In this document: positions 8,890-18,900 of the stretch, one piece after another
Layout of the letters: each line of letters opens with the position of its first letter
Numbering within the stretch: the stretch's first letter is position 1
From: Gracilimonas sp046602855
GTDB lineage: Bacteria; Bacteroidota; Rhodothermia; Balneolales; Balneolaceae
Direction: 5' to 3'
Length of the DNA: 64,000 nucleotides
Assembly (NCBI RefSeq): GCF_046602855.1
Contig: NZ_JBKINJ010000002.1
Location: forward strand, 372,001 to 436,000
Notes under the pieces: generated by a model
Told to the model about the DNA's origin: nothing
The model's database searches: none
What the model saw: the letters and a program-made list of their open reading frames with translations, nothing else
Translations under genes and position numbers: made by a program

Positions 8890-9288
8890 ATGGCAACAAT
8901 TTTTACTAAGATAATTGAACGGGAAATACCAAGTTATAAGATAGCCGAGGATGACCGTCATTACGCATTTTTAGATATAAATCCGTCAGCTAAAGGACAC
9001 ACACTCTGCATACCAAAAAAAGAGATCGATTATCTTTTTGATATGGATTCAGAAGATCTAGCTGAATTGACCAAATTCTCACAAAAGGTGGCCAAGGCTA
9101 TCGATAAAACACTTCAACCAATGCGTACCGGAGTGATAGTTGAAGGAATGCTCGTTCCACATGCGCATATACATCTCATCCCAATATATAAGGAATCACA
9201 AGAATTTAGCTTGGGTAAAAAAGTTGAGTTAGGTGATACCGAAATGCTGAATCTGGCAAGAAGGATCAGTAAAAATGTTGAGCTATGA
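8890..9288 (+). CDS. HIT-family nucleotide hydrolase/transferase
   Basis: 132 aa. The histidine triad PHAHIHLIPI (about residues 96-105) and the N-terminal IFTKIIEREIPSYKIAEDD place it in the HINT/HIT branch, cytosolic enzymes that hydrolyse purine nucleoside phosphoramidates or related adducts via the middle histidine. It overlaps aroQ by 4 nt (ATGA), so the two are translationally coupled, although no functional link between them is known to me. Confidence 0.92.
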   Translation: MATIFTKIIEREIPSYKIAEDDRHYAFLDINPSAKGHTLCIPKKEIDYLFDMDSEDLAELTKFSQKVAKAIDKTLQPMRTGVIVEGMLVPHAHIHLIPIYKESQEFSLGKKVELGDTEMLNLARRISKNVEL

Positions 9289-9716
9289 ATATCCTGATCA
9301 TCAACGGTCCAAATTTGAATTTACTGGGAACCCGCGATCCTGATGTTTACGGTAAAGACACTCTTCCGGACATTCAGACTGAACTTCAAAAACAGTATCC
9401 TGATCATACATTCAGCTTTTATCAAAGTAATGTTGAGGGTGAGCTCATCAACCGTATACAGGATGCGATGAAAAACGACACCGAAGCATTGATCATTAAT
9501 CCGGGCGGTTACTCACACACATCAGTGGCTCTCCGTGACGCTCTAGATGCTGTTACATTCCCAAAAGTGGAGGTTCATCTGTCGAATATTCACGGCAGAG
9601 AAGAATTCCGTGATCGTTCTATAACTGGTGCTGTCATGAACGGCATCATTACCGGCTTTGGGAAACATAGCTACGCTCTTGGAGTTGAAGCGATCGAACG
9701 GCTGAACCTATCTTAG
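9285..9716 (+). CDS. aroQ: Type II 3-dehydroquinate dehydratase
   Basis: 143 aa. Landmarks of the type II enzyme are present in order: MNILIINGPNLNLLGTRDPDVYG (catalytic Arg and the Tyr of the lid), FYQSNVEGELINRIQDA, the substrate-binding NPGGYSHTSVALRDAL and EVHLSNIHGREEFRDRS (catalytic His). It converts 3-dehydroquinate to 3-dehydroshikimate in aromatic amino acid synthesis. It overlaps the HIT gene by ATGA. Confidence 0.96.
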   Translation: MNILIINGPNLNLLGTRDPDVYGKDTLPDIQTELQKQYPDHTFSFYQSNVEGELINRIQDAMKNDTEALIINPGGYSHTSVALRDALDAVTFPKVEVHLSNIHGREEFRDRSITGAVMNGIITGFGKHSYALGVEAIERLNLS

Positions 9717-9743
9717 CCCTTTCATCAAATAAAACCTGCTGAA

Positions 9744-11213
9744 TTGACGAAGTTAAAAGAACTATTTTCCGATACCATGATCTATGGCGTAAGCAGCGTG
9801 CTTGCTCGGTTCATCGGTTATCTTTTAGTTCCACTTCACACCGGTGTCTTTTCTGAGGATCAATACGGTATCGTCAGTCTGATCTTTGCTGCCATTGCCA
9901 TGTTCAATGTGCTTTTCACTATGGGGATGGAGTCAGCTTACATTCGGTATGGCAAAGACCGTGAAGAAGCCAAAAGCATCTTTAAGACCCTTCAGTTATT
10001 TCTTTTAGTCTCATCCGGCCTGTTTGTACTTATTATCTGGAGCATGCAGCCACTTATCACACCCTTGATAGGATTAGAAAGCGGGGATCCTGTTTTCCGG
10101 ATGATGCTGGGTATTCTTTTATTCGATACCATTGCCATTGTTCCATTTGCTGAACTGCGACTGGTTCGTAAGTCCATCTCATTCGCTGTTATCAAAACAG
10201 GCAATGTGATTGTGAATCTGGGATTAAACTTCTATCTGATCCTCGTACTTGATTATGGGATCGAAGCTGTCTTTATAAGTAACTTGGCTGCATCTCTACT
10301 TACAGCCGTTGCCACCTGGTTTTTCACTCTTCCAATGTGGGCGGGTAAATGGAATACCCAATTATTAAAAAGGGCCCTCCTTTTCGGATTGCCTTTTGTT
10401 CCTGCGGGTTTCGGTCATGTTATCAATGAACTGCTTGACCGCTTTTTTTTGAAATCCATGGAGCCCTCTACAGTTGAGCGCCTTTATGGTGCGGATCAAA
10501 CTCCCGATGATATTGTGGGGATCTATAGCGCCTGTTACAAACTGGCTGTGTTCATGTTATTACTGGTTCAGATGTTCAGAATGGCCTGGCAGCCCTTTTT
10601 TATGCGCCAATCTGAGGAAGAATCAGCACCCAAGACCTTTTCTCAAACATTCGTTTTCTTCAATTCCGCTGCAGCCCTTATTTTTCTTTTCGTGGCTCTA
10701 TTTGCTGAACAGATTGTTTCCATTCAGGTTCCTGTACTGGATTTCTACTTAGTTGATAAAAAATTCTGGGGTGGACTGACCATTGTGCCTATATTACTTT
10801 TGGCCTATTGGTTTCAGGGCTGGTATGTCAATTTCTCAGCCGGAATATTTATTAGCGAAACCACCAAACGACTGCCGCAGATCACTCTTATTGGGGCCGG
10901 TATCACGATTTTAGCTAATCTGATCCTCATCCCATATTTCGGAATGATGGGATCTGCCTCCGCAACTTTGCTGAGCTATTTTACCATGGCCATGGTTATC
11001 TACTACTACTCAAACAAGGTTTTTAAAGTACCCTATCAACTCCTCTATGGATTTGGGGTTATGATCTTATCAGTCGTCCTTTATTATTCCAAGCCTTACG
11101 TTCTGCAAATGGGATTTACCGATCTCATTTCATCCATCCTTCTAATGACTGCGGGCATATCTTCGGTAGCTGCACTTTCCTATATGGCCTTATTCAAAAG
11201 ACAAAGAATTTAA
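9744..11213 (+). CDS. Polysaccharide (Wzx/MATE-like) flippase
   Basis: 489 aa with about 12-14 predicted membrane helices. The N-terminus KLKELFSDTMIYGVSSVLARFIGYLLVPLHT is typical of the oligosaccharide flippase/MVIN superfamily, which flips lipid-linked sugars across the inner membrane. I place the start at a TTG (9744) because homologous flippases begin with this K-L-K-x-L helix; the next ATG, at 9777, would cut into it. No glycosyltransferases are adjacent, so the glycan served is unknown. It follows aroQ by 27 nt. Confidence 0.83.
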   Translation: MTKLKELFSDTMIYGVSSVLARFIGYLLVPLHTGVFSEDQYGIVSLIFAAIAMFNVLFTMGMESAYIRYGKDREEAKSIFKTLQLFLLVSSGLFVLIIWSMQPLITPLIGLESGDPVFRMMLGILLFDTIAIVPFAELRLVRKSISFAVIKTGNVIVNLGLNFYLILVLDYGIEAVFISNLAASLLTAVATWFFTLPMWAGKWNTQLLKRALLFGLPFVPAGFGHVINELLDRFFLKSMEPSTVERLYGADQTPDDIVGIYSACYKLAVFMLLLVQMFRMAWQPFFMRQSEEESAPKTFSQTFVFFNSAAALIFLFVALFAEQIVSIQVPVLDFYLVDKKFWGGLTIVPILLLAYWFQGWYVNFSAGIFISETTKRLPQITLIGAGITILANLILIPYFGMMGSASATLLSYFTMAMVIYYYSNKVFKVPYQLLYGFGVMILSVVLYYSKPYVLQMGFTDLISSILLMTAGISSVAALSYMALFKRQRI

Positions 11214-11357
11214 GAGGTAACTCAATTGGGTTGTGAATGAAATTTAAGTTCTTGATTCTCTCCCTAAAATTTATGTTAATGGTTTGGTAGCGTTGAGTTT
11301 ATATTGCTTCACTGTTTTTAATATTATTTTTAAAGCTGAATATGCAGGATTATTTTT

Positions 11358-12173
11358 ATGAATACGAAAGAACGAGTCGGTATATATGTTGATGCTGTTA
11401 ATGTGACGATGAACGGAGGATACGGTCTCCGCTACGATACTTTACGAATGTTTGCATGCCGAAACGGTGCTGTTGCCTCAAGGCTGAATGTTTATCTGTG
11501 CTACGACAATGAAAGACTGAAGGAAGACCGCGATTACCGGATCAAGACCCAGCGTTTTTGCGATGTGCTAAGAGATTATGAATATAAAGTGATCGAAAAA
11601 CCGGTTCACACCTATACCAATCACGAAACTGGCGAAAAGATCACTAAGTCTTACATAGATATGGATATGGCTGTTGATATGCTGGTTCAGGCCGATCACC
11701 TTGATAAAATTGTCCTCTTAAGCAGCAGTGGAAGTTATATTAGCGTAGTGAATGCCCTGCAGAATAAAGGATGCCGGGTCGAATTGGTTGCTTTTGATAA
11801 CGTATCCTCATCCCTTAAAAAAACGGTAGATTCTTCAGTTTCAGGCTATCTGATTCCTGGATTGCTTCCTGTTGACTCACCTTATAAATGGGGCGAAACC
11901 GGTTCAAGAGTGCGTGGCGTCTGTTACGACTTCACTCAGGATGAAGGCTATGGTTTTTTGCGTTTCTTGACACGAAAAGAGGATTGCTTATGGATCACCG
12001 ATTCGCGTGACTCATGCTCGCCATACAAAACCGTGTTTGCTCATATATCAGAATTTGAGGATGATTTCGATACCTCATATCTGCCAAGCCGAGAACTCAT
12101 CTTTGAATTTGACGTAACAGAAAATGATAAGGGGCTGATCTCAGAAAATATTGTTTTGATCAGTGCACCCTAG
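11358..12173 (+). CDS. NYN (LabA/DUF88-like) domain fused to a cold-shock-like OB domain
   Basis: 271 aa. Residues about 8-165 form a NYN/PIN-like RNase fold: VGIYVDAVNVTMNGGYGLRY, KSYIDMDMAVDMLVQ, then KIVLLSSSGSYISVVNALQNKGCRVELVAF. In active LabA-like proteins the last segment is S-G-D-G-D-F; here it is SSSGSY, so two acidic metal ligands are lost while the first ones (D in YVDAVN and in YIDMDM) stay. Residues about 185-268 look like a cold-shock/OB domain: GVCYDFTQDEGYGFLRF ... VFAHISEFEDDF ... LIFEFDV.ENDKGLISENI. It is likely an RNA-binding protein; nuclease activity is doubtful. Confidence 0.72.
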   Translation: MNTKERVGIYVDAVNVTMNGGYGLRYDTLRMFACRNGAVASRLNVYLCYDNERLKEDRDYRIKTQRFCDVLRDYEYKVIEKPVHTYTNHETGEKITKSYIDMDMAVDMLVQADHLDKIVLLSSSGSYISVVNALQNKGCRVELVAFDNVSSSLKKTVDSSVSGYLIPGLLPVDSPYKWGETGSRVRGVCYDFTQDEGYGFLRFLTRKEDCLWITDSRDSCSPYKTVFAHISEFEDDFDTSYLPSRELIFEFDVTENDKGLISENIVLISAP

Positions 12174-12373
12174 TTACCTGTTTATAAGTATTATTACTAT
12201 TCAGAATTTATAGTAATTGGGAATGGTCTCTTTCCTTTACTACCTTTTGGAATATGAAGCACTTCCATCAATAAAGTATTACACAATCCTGCACAAAAAA
12301 TACACATAAGTATAAGACTCGCTTCCGTCCCATTGATACCTTATTATCCTAAGTTTTAGGAAAAAAGATATAA

Positions 12374-12520
12374 AGTCATCATAGTGAGATATCCAGCGAA
12401 CGTAGAGAGCAAATACCTTGCAATTTCCCTCCAAATAATCACAAGCGTAATCACGGAGATGGCTACATCGAAAGATGGCTTTGCTTAAATTATAAATATG
12501 GACTTCTCGCTATGACAGGC
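12374..12520. repeat. Possible degenerate intergenic repeat element
   Basis: The 361-nt gap 12174-12534 has no plausible gene. Its second half starts with AGTCAT and ends with ATGACAG, an inverted pair, and contains GAACGTAGAGAG and CATCGAAAGATGG. This resembles decayed members of the intergenic repeat type bounded by GTCAT/ATGAC that occurs in many bacteria. There is no second intact copy in this window, so this is tentative. Confidence 0.3.
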
Positions 12521-12534
12521 TAAATTTTTAATAC

Positions 12535-14487
12535 ATGGAATTCATAAAAAAATATTACGAAGTATTTTGGTCGGCCGTTTTTTTAATTGCGGCATTGACC
12601 CTTCAATACTGGATTCCCTTCCAGGGAAATGAGATTGTCTTTCTGTCGCTTTATCTTATTTCCTATCTGTTTGTCGGAGCACCAGTTTGGATAAAAGCCT
12701 TTAAATCTATCCAAAAAGGCACCATCTTCAGCGAATTTCTGCTCATGGGAATTGCCACAGTTGGTGCCTTTATTTTAGGTGAATATGCCGAAGGCGTAGC
12801 GGTAATGCTCTTCTATATGATCGGTGAATATGCCCAGGGAAATGCGGTTCGTAAAGCCCGCCATTCCATTGAATCACTCATCAATCAACAACCGGATATA
12901 GCTACAGTTGAACGAAACGGGACATTAGTAAAAATTCATCCTTCAGAAGTAGAACCGGGAGAGATCATTCAAGTAAAACCCGGGGCCAAAGTCCCGCTTG
13001 ATGGTGAACTTCTCACAAAACGGGCTTCTTTCAATACTGCTGCCTTAACAGGAGAATCCAAGCCTATGACAAAAAATGCAGGTGAAGAAGTTTGGGCGGG
13101 ATCAGTTAACGAGCTTGTTCCGGTACGCATAAAAGTGACTAAAGAATATGAAGATTCACGGCTTTCCGACATCCTGAATATGGTTCAGGAAGCTACACTA
13201 CGAAAAGCCCCTACCCAGCGCTTTATGACACGCTTTGCGAAGGTTTACACCCCTATTGTCGTCTGGCTGGCCACAGCTCTCACATTTCTGCCCTGGCTGT
13301 TTGTTGAAGCCTATGTATTTCAAGACTGGTTTTATCGCGCACTGATCTTTCTTGTTGTTTCCTGTCCATGCGGCTTGGTAATTTCCATTCCGCTTGGATA
13401 TTTCGGGGGAATTGGTGCGGCCTCTCAAAATGGGATTCTTCTAAAGGGCTCTGATTATCTGGACCAACTCCGAAAAATGAAAACTTTGTTTTTGGATAAA
13501 ACCGGGACTATGACCGAGGGAGTCTTTGAGGTGCAAGAAATCTATCCTGCTAACGGACATGAAACTACAGATATATTGAAACTAGCCGCTTCTTTGGAGA
13601 AGCACTCTTCGCACCCCGTTGCAAAAGCTATACTGAGTTTCACCAACGGAAAGGATTTACCGGAAGCCAATGACATTCAGGAAATACCGGGAAGAGGTCT
13701 TAAAGGAACTATCAGCCAGAATAAGATCCTTGTAGGCAATCGAAAATTATTGGAGGAGAATGAAGTCTCCGTTTCCGAAATAGATAATGATAACCCATCT
13801 GCCATTGTATATGTAGCAGCAGACGGTATGCATATCGGAACCATTTTGATCTCCGACAAAATTAAAACGGATGCCGAACAAGCCCTGAAAGAACTTAAGA
13901 GCTTAGGCGTAAGCGAATTGATCATGCTTTCCGGGGATAATCAGCAAACCACAGATGCTATAGCCAAACAGCTTGGCATAAGTCAGGCTTTTGGAGGGTT
14001 GCTTCCGGACGGTAAATACGACAAAGTGAATAAGGCTTTGCGATCTGGTCATGTTGTTGGGTTTGTAGGAGACGGACTGAACGATGCCCCGGTGATCACC
14101 TTGGCAGATGTAGGAATTGCGATGGGCGGTATTGGCTCAGATGCAGCCATCGAAACAGCAGATGTGGTTATTCAAACCGATCAGCCCTCAAAAATTCCAC
14201 AGGCTATCCACATCGCAAAATTTACGCATAAAGTGGTCTGGCAGAATATTGGCTTTGCCCTGGGTATTAAGATTCTGGTAATGGTTCTTGCCGCTGTTGG
14301 ACTTGCCACTATGTGGGAGGCTATTTTCGCGGACGTTGGAGTTGCTCTTATTGCAATTGCCAATGCGATCAGAGTTCAGAAAAAATTCTCGAATGAGTCA
14401 TTTACACTCGCATCATTCTTTGGAAGTGGAAAAACAAACTCTGTTGCCGATAACAAACCCGATAGCTGCTGTGAAGTGTGTTCCTGA
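12535..14487 (+). CDS. P1B-type ATPase, Zn2+/Cd2+/Pb2+ exporter type
   Basis: 650 aa with the P-type order: actuator ALTGESKP, transmembrane metal site SCPCGLVISIPLGYFGG, phosphorylation loop LDKTGTMTEG, HP motif HSSHPVAKA, and hinge VGFVGDGLNDAPV. CPC with the IPLGYFGGIGAAS context is typical of the Zn/Cd branch. There is no N-terminal HMA domain; instead the protein ends in a Cys cluster, DSCCEVCS, that may bind metal. It expels toxic divalent cations across the inner membrane. The AraC-type gene at 15088-15660, which has an HMA-like N-terminus, is the likely partner regulator. Confidence 0.9.
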   Translation: MEFIKKYYEVFWSAVFLIAALTLQYWIPFQGNEIVFLSLYLISYLFVGAPVWIKAFKSIQKGTIFSEFLLMGIATVGAFILGEYAEGVAVMLFYMIGEYAQGNAVRKARHSIESLINQQPDIATVERNGTLVKIHPSEVEPGEIIQVKPGAKVPLDGELLTKRASFNTAALTGESKPMTKNAGEEVWAGSVNELVPVRIKVTKEYEDSRLSDILNMVQEATLRKAPTQRFMTRFAKVYTPIVVWLATALTFLPWLFVEAYVFQDWFYRALIFLVVSCPCGLVISIPLGYFGGIGAASQNGILLKGSDYLDQLRKMKTLFLDKTGTMTEGVFEVQEIYPANGHETTDILKLAASLEKHSSHPVAKAILSFTNGKDLPEANDIQEIPGRGLKGTISQNKILVGNRKLLEENEVSVSEIDNDNPSAIVYVAADGMHIGTILISDKIKTDAEQALKELKSLGVSELIMLSGDNQQTTDAIAKQLGISQAFGGLLPDGKYDKVNKALRSGHVVGFVGDGLNDAPVITLADVGIAMGGIGSDAAIETADVVIQTDQPSKIPQAIHIAKFTHKVVWQNIGFALGIKILVMVLAAVGLATMWEAIFADVGVALIAIANAIRVQKKFSNESFTLASFFGSGKTNSVADNKPDSCCEVCS

Positions 14488-14496
14488 TTTAAAACT

Positions 14497-14952
14497 TCAA
14501 AGCCAGCGCCGAACCTTTTTCTTATATTCTGAAAATTCAACCCCAAATTTCTGTTCCATTATCTCTTCTTCCGGCTTGATCTGAAATTCATTCATATACC
14601 AAACAAAAATAGGCAGTACGACCAGGATAAACGGATTTCCCCAATACAAAACCGCACTAATCAAAGCGATCAGCAGTGCTAAATACATGGGATTCCGACT
14701 GTATGTGTAAACACCTGAAGTGACCAACTTGCTTGAATTTTCCGGTTTGTGAGGGTTTACCGTTGTCCGCTTTCGAATAAATTCGATCACAGCCAACAAA
14801 CCTATTATGACTCCGACTGCAAAGCAACCAAAAGCCAGCAAAAGGTGTCCCTCAAATTTCAGAATTGAGCTGTGCAGGTTTTCTTTAATGAGCCACATCA
14901 ATCCCATACAAATAATAAAAACCACACCCGGTGGGATCTTTAAATTTAGCAT
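14497..14952 (-). CDS. Isoprenylcysteine/phospholipid methyltransferase-family membrane protein
   Basis: 151 aa with four hydrophobic segments and the family signature in the C-terminal half: GVYTYSRNPMYLALLIAL, then EEEIMEQKFGVEFSEYKKKVRRWL. Such proteins are small integral-membrane SAM-dependent methyltransferases (ICMT/PEMT family); the substrate is unknown. They often neighbour metal-ATPase genes, as here, where it ends 9 nt from the convergent ATPase. Confidence 0.82.
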   Translation of the reverse strand: MLNLKIPPGVVFIICMGLMWLIKENLHSSILKFEGHLLLAFGCFAVGVIIGLLAVIEFIRKRTTVNPHKPENSSKLVTSGVYTYSRNPMYLALLIALISAVLYWGNPFILVVLPIFVWYMNEFQIKPEEEIMEQKFGVEFSEYKKKVRRWL

Positions 14953-14975
14953 GAGATTAGGTGTTCAGGCGTTTC

Positions 14976-15028
14976 AGTGTTAACAAGTTACGGTGTTTTT
15001 TTCTTTAACACCGTAACACGTTAACACT
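14976..15028. repeat. Long near-perfect hairpin between the AraC and methyltransferase genes
   Basis: AGTGTTAAC (14976-14984) pairs with GTTAACACT (15020-15028), and GTTACGGTGTT (14987-14997) pairs with AACACCGTAAC (15007-15017), separated by 2-nt internal loops and a 9-nt pyrimidine loop. All 20 possible pairs are Watson-Crick. No T-run follows on either strand, so it is not a classical terminator; it may be a processing or mRNA-stability element, or a repeat. Confidence 0.88.
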
Positions 15029-15087
15029 ATTGATTATTCATTTTGATAAAATCACATACACCAATCCGTATCATCTTTATCCAATTC

Positions 15088-15660
15088 TTAGATCTTATCT
15101 AGGGATTTTCTGTCCGGTACCTGAAGTTTTTGATATTCGCTCATACTCATTCCTGTGATCTGTTTGAACTGGCGCGATAGATGCTGAAGATTCTTATACC
15201 CCAGGCGATAGGCAACCTCACTGAAGCTAAGATTTCCGTATTCGACCAATTCCTTGGCCTTTTCGATCTTCAGCCGAATGAAATATTTTTCAATGGTCAT
15301 TTCTTCCTTTCGGGAAAAGACACGAGAGATGGTCGCGTAACTTTTAGCCAGATTTCTTGCCAAATGATCGGAAAGTGACGTCTCATCTGTTTCCAGATCC
15401 CCGGACTCTACCCACTGGATAAGTGTGGTTTTAACTTTTTCAACTAATACTGACTCTTCATCCTTAATAAGCCCAAAGTTAAACCGCTCCAGCTCTTTTT
15501 CAATTTCATGCATAGTGGGTTTATCACCGGTGCGGGTGACTTCAGCTTTTCCCAGCTGAATGTGATCCACCTGTAACTCTAAAGCCTTCAATGCAGTCTC
15601 AATGACCATCACACAACGGTCACAGACCATGTTTTTGATATATAGAGTGATTTTTTCCAT
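15088..15660 (-). CDS. AraC-family regulator with HMA-like N-terminal domain
   Basis: 190 aa. Residues 1-70 resemble a heavy-metal-associated ferredoxin-like domain with KNMVCDRCVMVIETALKAL (a CxxC metal site). Residues about 90-185 are an AraC-type double helix-turn-helix (YFIRLKIEKAKELVEYGNLSFSEVAYRLGY ... HLSRQFKQITGMSMSEYQKL). This is a plausible sensor-regulator of the nearby P-type ATPase: the exporter lacks an HMA domain and the regulator carries one. Confidence 0.88.
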   Translation of the reverse strand: MEKITLYIKNMVCDRCVMVIETALKALELQVDHIQLGKAEVTRTGDKPTMHEIEKELERFNFGLIKDEESVLVEKVKTTLIQWVESGDLETDETSLSDHLARNLAKSYATISRVFSRKEEMTIEKYFIRLKIEKAKELVEYGNLSFSEVAYRLGYKNLQHLSRQFKQITGMSMSEYQKLQVPDRKSLDKI

Positions 15661-15908
15661 AAAACAATATAATCAGAAGTAGGAGGAACTACATGTATAG
15701 GTAATCTGCCTTACAGAGTTTGGAGAAAGTCTTACCTAATAAATATAATTGTTTCCAATTTACTGAAGCTTAACGAATTAGCCTCCGTTTATTTCATCTT
15801 TGTTAAAAGATTTATTGCGTTTTTTTAGTGGTAGAAATTATCAGTACGTTCAAAAATGGAAAATCTTCTCTTTAAACTAGCTCAACCCTGAATTTTAATT
15901 TCACACCA

Positions 15909-18900
15909 ATGAAACAGCTTTCTCTCTTTGCACTAATATTTTGCTTGGGACTATATTCGCCCACAAATGCACAGGAAAAAATATCAAATTATCCTGTTGA
16001 TGAAACCCTTTATGAAACTTTAACATATCGAAATATTGGCCCTTTTCGTGGAGGCCGATCAACTACGGTTACAGGTATTCCGGGAGATATTTATACCTAT
16101 TACATGGGTACAACCGGAGGTGGTGTTTGGAAAACAACTGACGGTGGTACAACATGGCATGTTATCTCTGATGGTTATTTTAATACCACAGGAATTGGTG
16201 ATGTTACAGTAGCCCCTTCAGACAACAATATCATATATGTTGGATCAGGTGAAGGTCCCGTTCGTGGGGTTAAAACATCTCACGGTGATGGTGTTTATAA
16301 ATCAACCGATGCAGGTGAGACATGGACACATATTGGGCTAGAAGCTACTCGCCATATTAGCCGGGTTTTTATCCATCCAAAAAATCCCGATGTAGTATAC
16401 GTAGCTGCGCAAGGTAATCCCTGGGGACCAAATGAAGAACGAGGTATTTACTTAACCAAAGATGGTGGTGAAAACTGGGAGAAGATTCTATATGTAAATG
16501 AAAACTCAGGCATAGCTGATCTAAGTGTAGATCCATCCAATCCGGACATTATGATGGCTACTTCCTGGGATTTTAATAGAAAGCCATGGTATGTTCAAAG
16601 TGGTGGGCCGGGCAGCAAAGTTTGGAAAACAACTGATGCCGGTAAAACCTGGAAAGAAATAACCAAAGGACTTCCGGAATTGAAAGGAAAAATGGGGGTT
16701 TCTATATCGCCTGCAAACCCAAAGATAGTTTATATGGCTATTGAAGCATTGGGTAAGGAAGGAGGAGTTTATCGCTCAGATGATGGCGGTGAAAGCTTTG
16801 TGCAGACATCAAATGGCCCAACAACTTATGCCCGAGCCTGGTACTACATGCATATTGTTGCGGATCCCTCAGATGAGGATGAACTATGGGTTTTAAACAG
16901 CTTCGCAATGAAGTCAATCGATGGTGGTAAAACATTTTCTGGGAGTATGTTTACTCATGTTGATCATCACGATATGTGGATCAATCCGGAAAACAGTGAC
17001 AATATGATCAATGCCAATGACGGGGGTGGTGCCGTCACTTACAACGGTGGAGAAACATGGTCATCCATTAGAAATCAGCCCACCGGACAGTTTTATCGTG
17101 CTATAACCGATAATCAATATCCATACCGTGTTTATTCCGGGCAGCAAGATAATAGCTCTATCGTAATTGATAGCAAAACATCTGATGGTGGGATTGGTGA
17201 GATGCATTGGGATATTATCCGTGCCGGTGAATCCTCAACTGTTGGATTTGATGCTGACAATCCCCGATATATTTATTCTACATATTTTGCCAGTAACTTC
17301 ATTGAGTGGGATAGCGAAATTGATAATGTTAGAATGGTTAGACCTTATCCTGAGAGAGTTAGCGGTGTACAACCTAAGAATTTAAAATATCGAGCCAACT
17401 GGAATGGACCGGTTCTCGTTTCTCCACACAATCCCTCTGTTATTTATTATGGTTCTCAGTATGTGATGAAATCATCTGATAGAGGAGTAACTTGGGATGT
17501 AATAAGCAAAGATCTCACTAGAAATAATAAAGACCATCAAGGTAAAGGCGGGGGACCAATTTCTAACGAGCAAATTACTGCCGAAAGTTATAACAACCTT
17601 TTCAATATCGAAGAATCTCCGATTAAGGAAGGAGTTATTTGGGTAGGTTCTGATGATGGTTTAGTACATGTTTCTAAAAATGCAGGCGAAACTTGGACAA
17701 ATGTTACCCCAAAGGATTTACCGGAAGCCATTATTAATGTTGTTGAGCCATCTCCTCATGACCCCGCTACTGCGTACATCGCTGTTGCTGGTTATAAAAT
17801 GAATGACTTTACTCCTTATATTTATAAAACCGATAATTATGGATCGTCATGGGAAAAAATAGTAACTGGCATTCCGAATAACACCTTTGCTCGTACAGTA
17901 AGAGAAGACCCTGATAAAAAAGGATTACTTTATGCCGGTACTGAAACCGGGGTTTTTGTTTCCTTTAACGATGGGAAAAACTGGCAACCTCTTCAGAATA
18001 ATCTGCCGGAAGTCCCAATTACCGATCTTAGGGTTAAACGTAAAGATCTAGTGGTAGCCACTCAAGGTCGTGCATTATGGATCTTAGATGATCTGACTCC
18101 ATTACATCAGATTTCTGATGAGGTAGCAAAAGCAGATTACTATCTATATAAGCCCCGAGATTTCAACGTTGGTATCTCCATTTCATATAGCGTAGATGTA
18201 GCTCCTGGCGAGAATGCTCCCTCTGACTTACAAATAGCATATGTGCTTAATAAAGAAGTTGGTAAAGATGTTCCGATGTCATTGGAAATAATAGATAGTA
18301 AAGGACAAGTTGTTCATTCCGAAGCTTCTAATGAGCCTCCAACATCATGTGATTCAATGAAAAGGCCACAATTGGAAAGAAGTTCAGGTGCTCATGTATA
18401 TAGCTGGAATATGCGAGTTGGCATGTTCGACTGCATTAAAGAGGTTACAACTACCAGCCGTAACTTGAGTGCATATGATGCCGCACCCGGGGAGTATAAG
18501 GTGAGAATGAGTATCGGTGATTTCAGCCAAAGTCAAGATTTTGAGCTTAAAATTCACCCAAATATTCTTAGCAGTATTCCCAACGCTGCCGCCTCATTCG
18601 AAGAACGCGATAAACTTTCTGCTTCTTTATATGCGGCTGCAACCGAAATGTCTAAAGGTGTTCGTGACCTTCGTCAAGTACAACGCCAAATTGATTTTGC
18701 TTTAGATGTTTCAGACAACAAAGAAGTAAAAGATAAAGGGGCCGCTTTAAATGAAACTATTGAAGATTGGATTGCAGAAATCTTACAAAAAGAGATGCGT
18801 ACAGGACAACACAATTACCAATTTGAAGCAAGATTGCTACTTAGATACAAAGATTTCTTAAATCAAATGAGTAAAAATATTCCTGTTACAGCTGGCTCAA

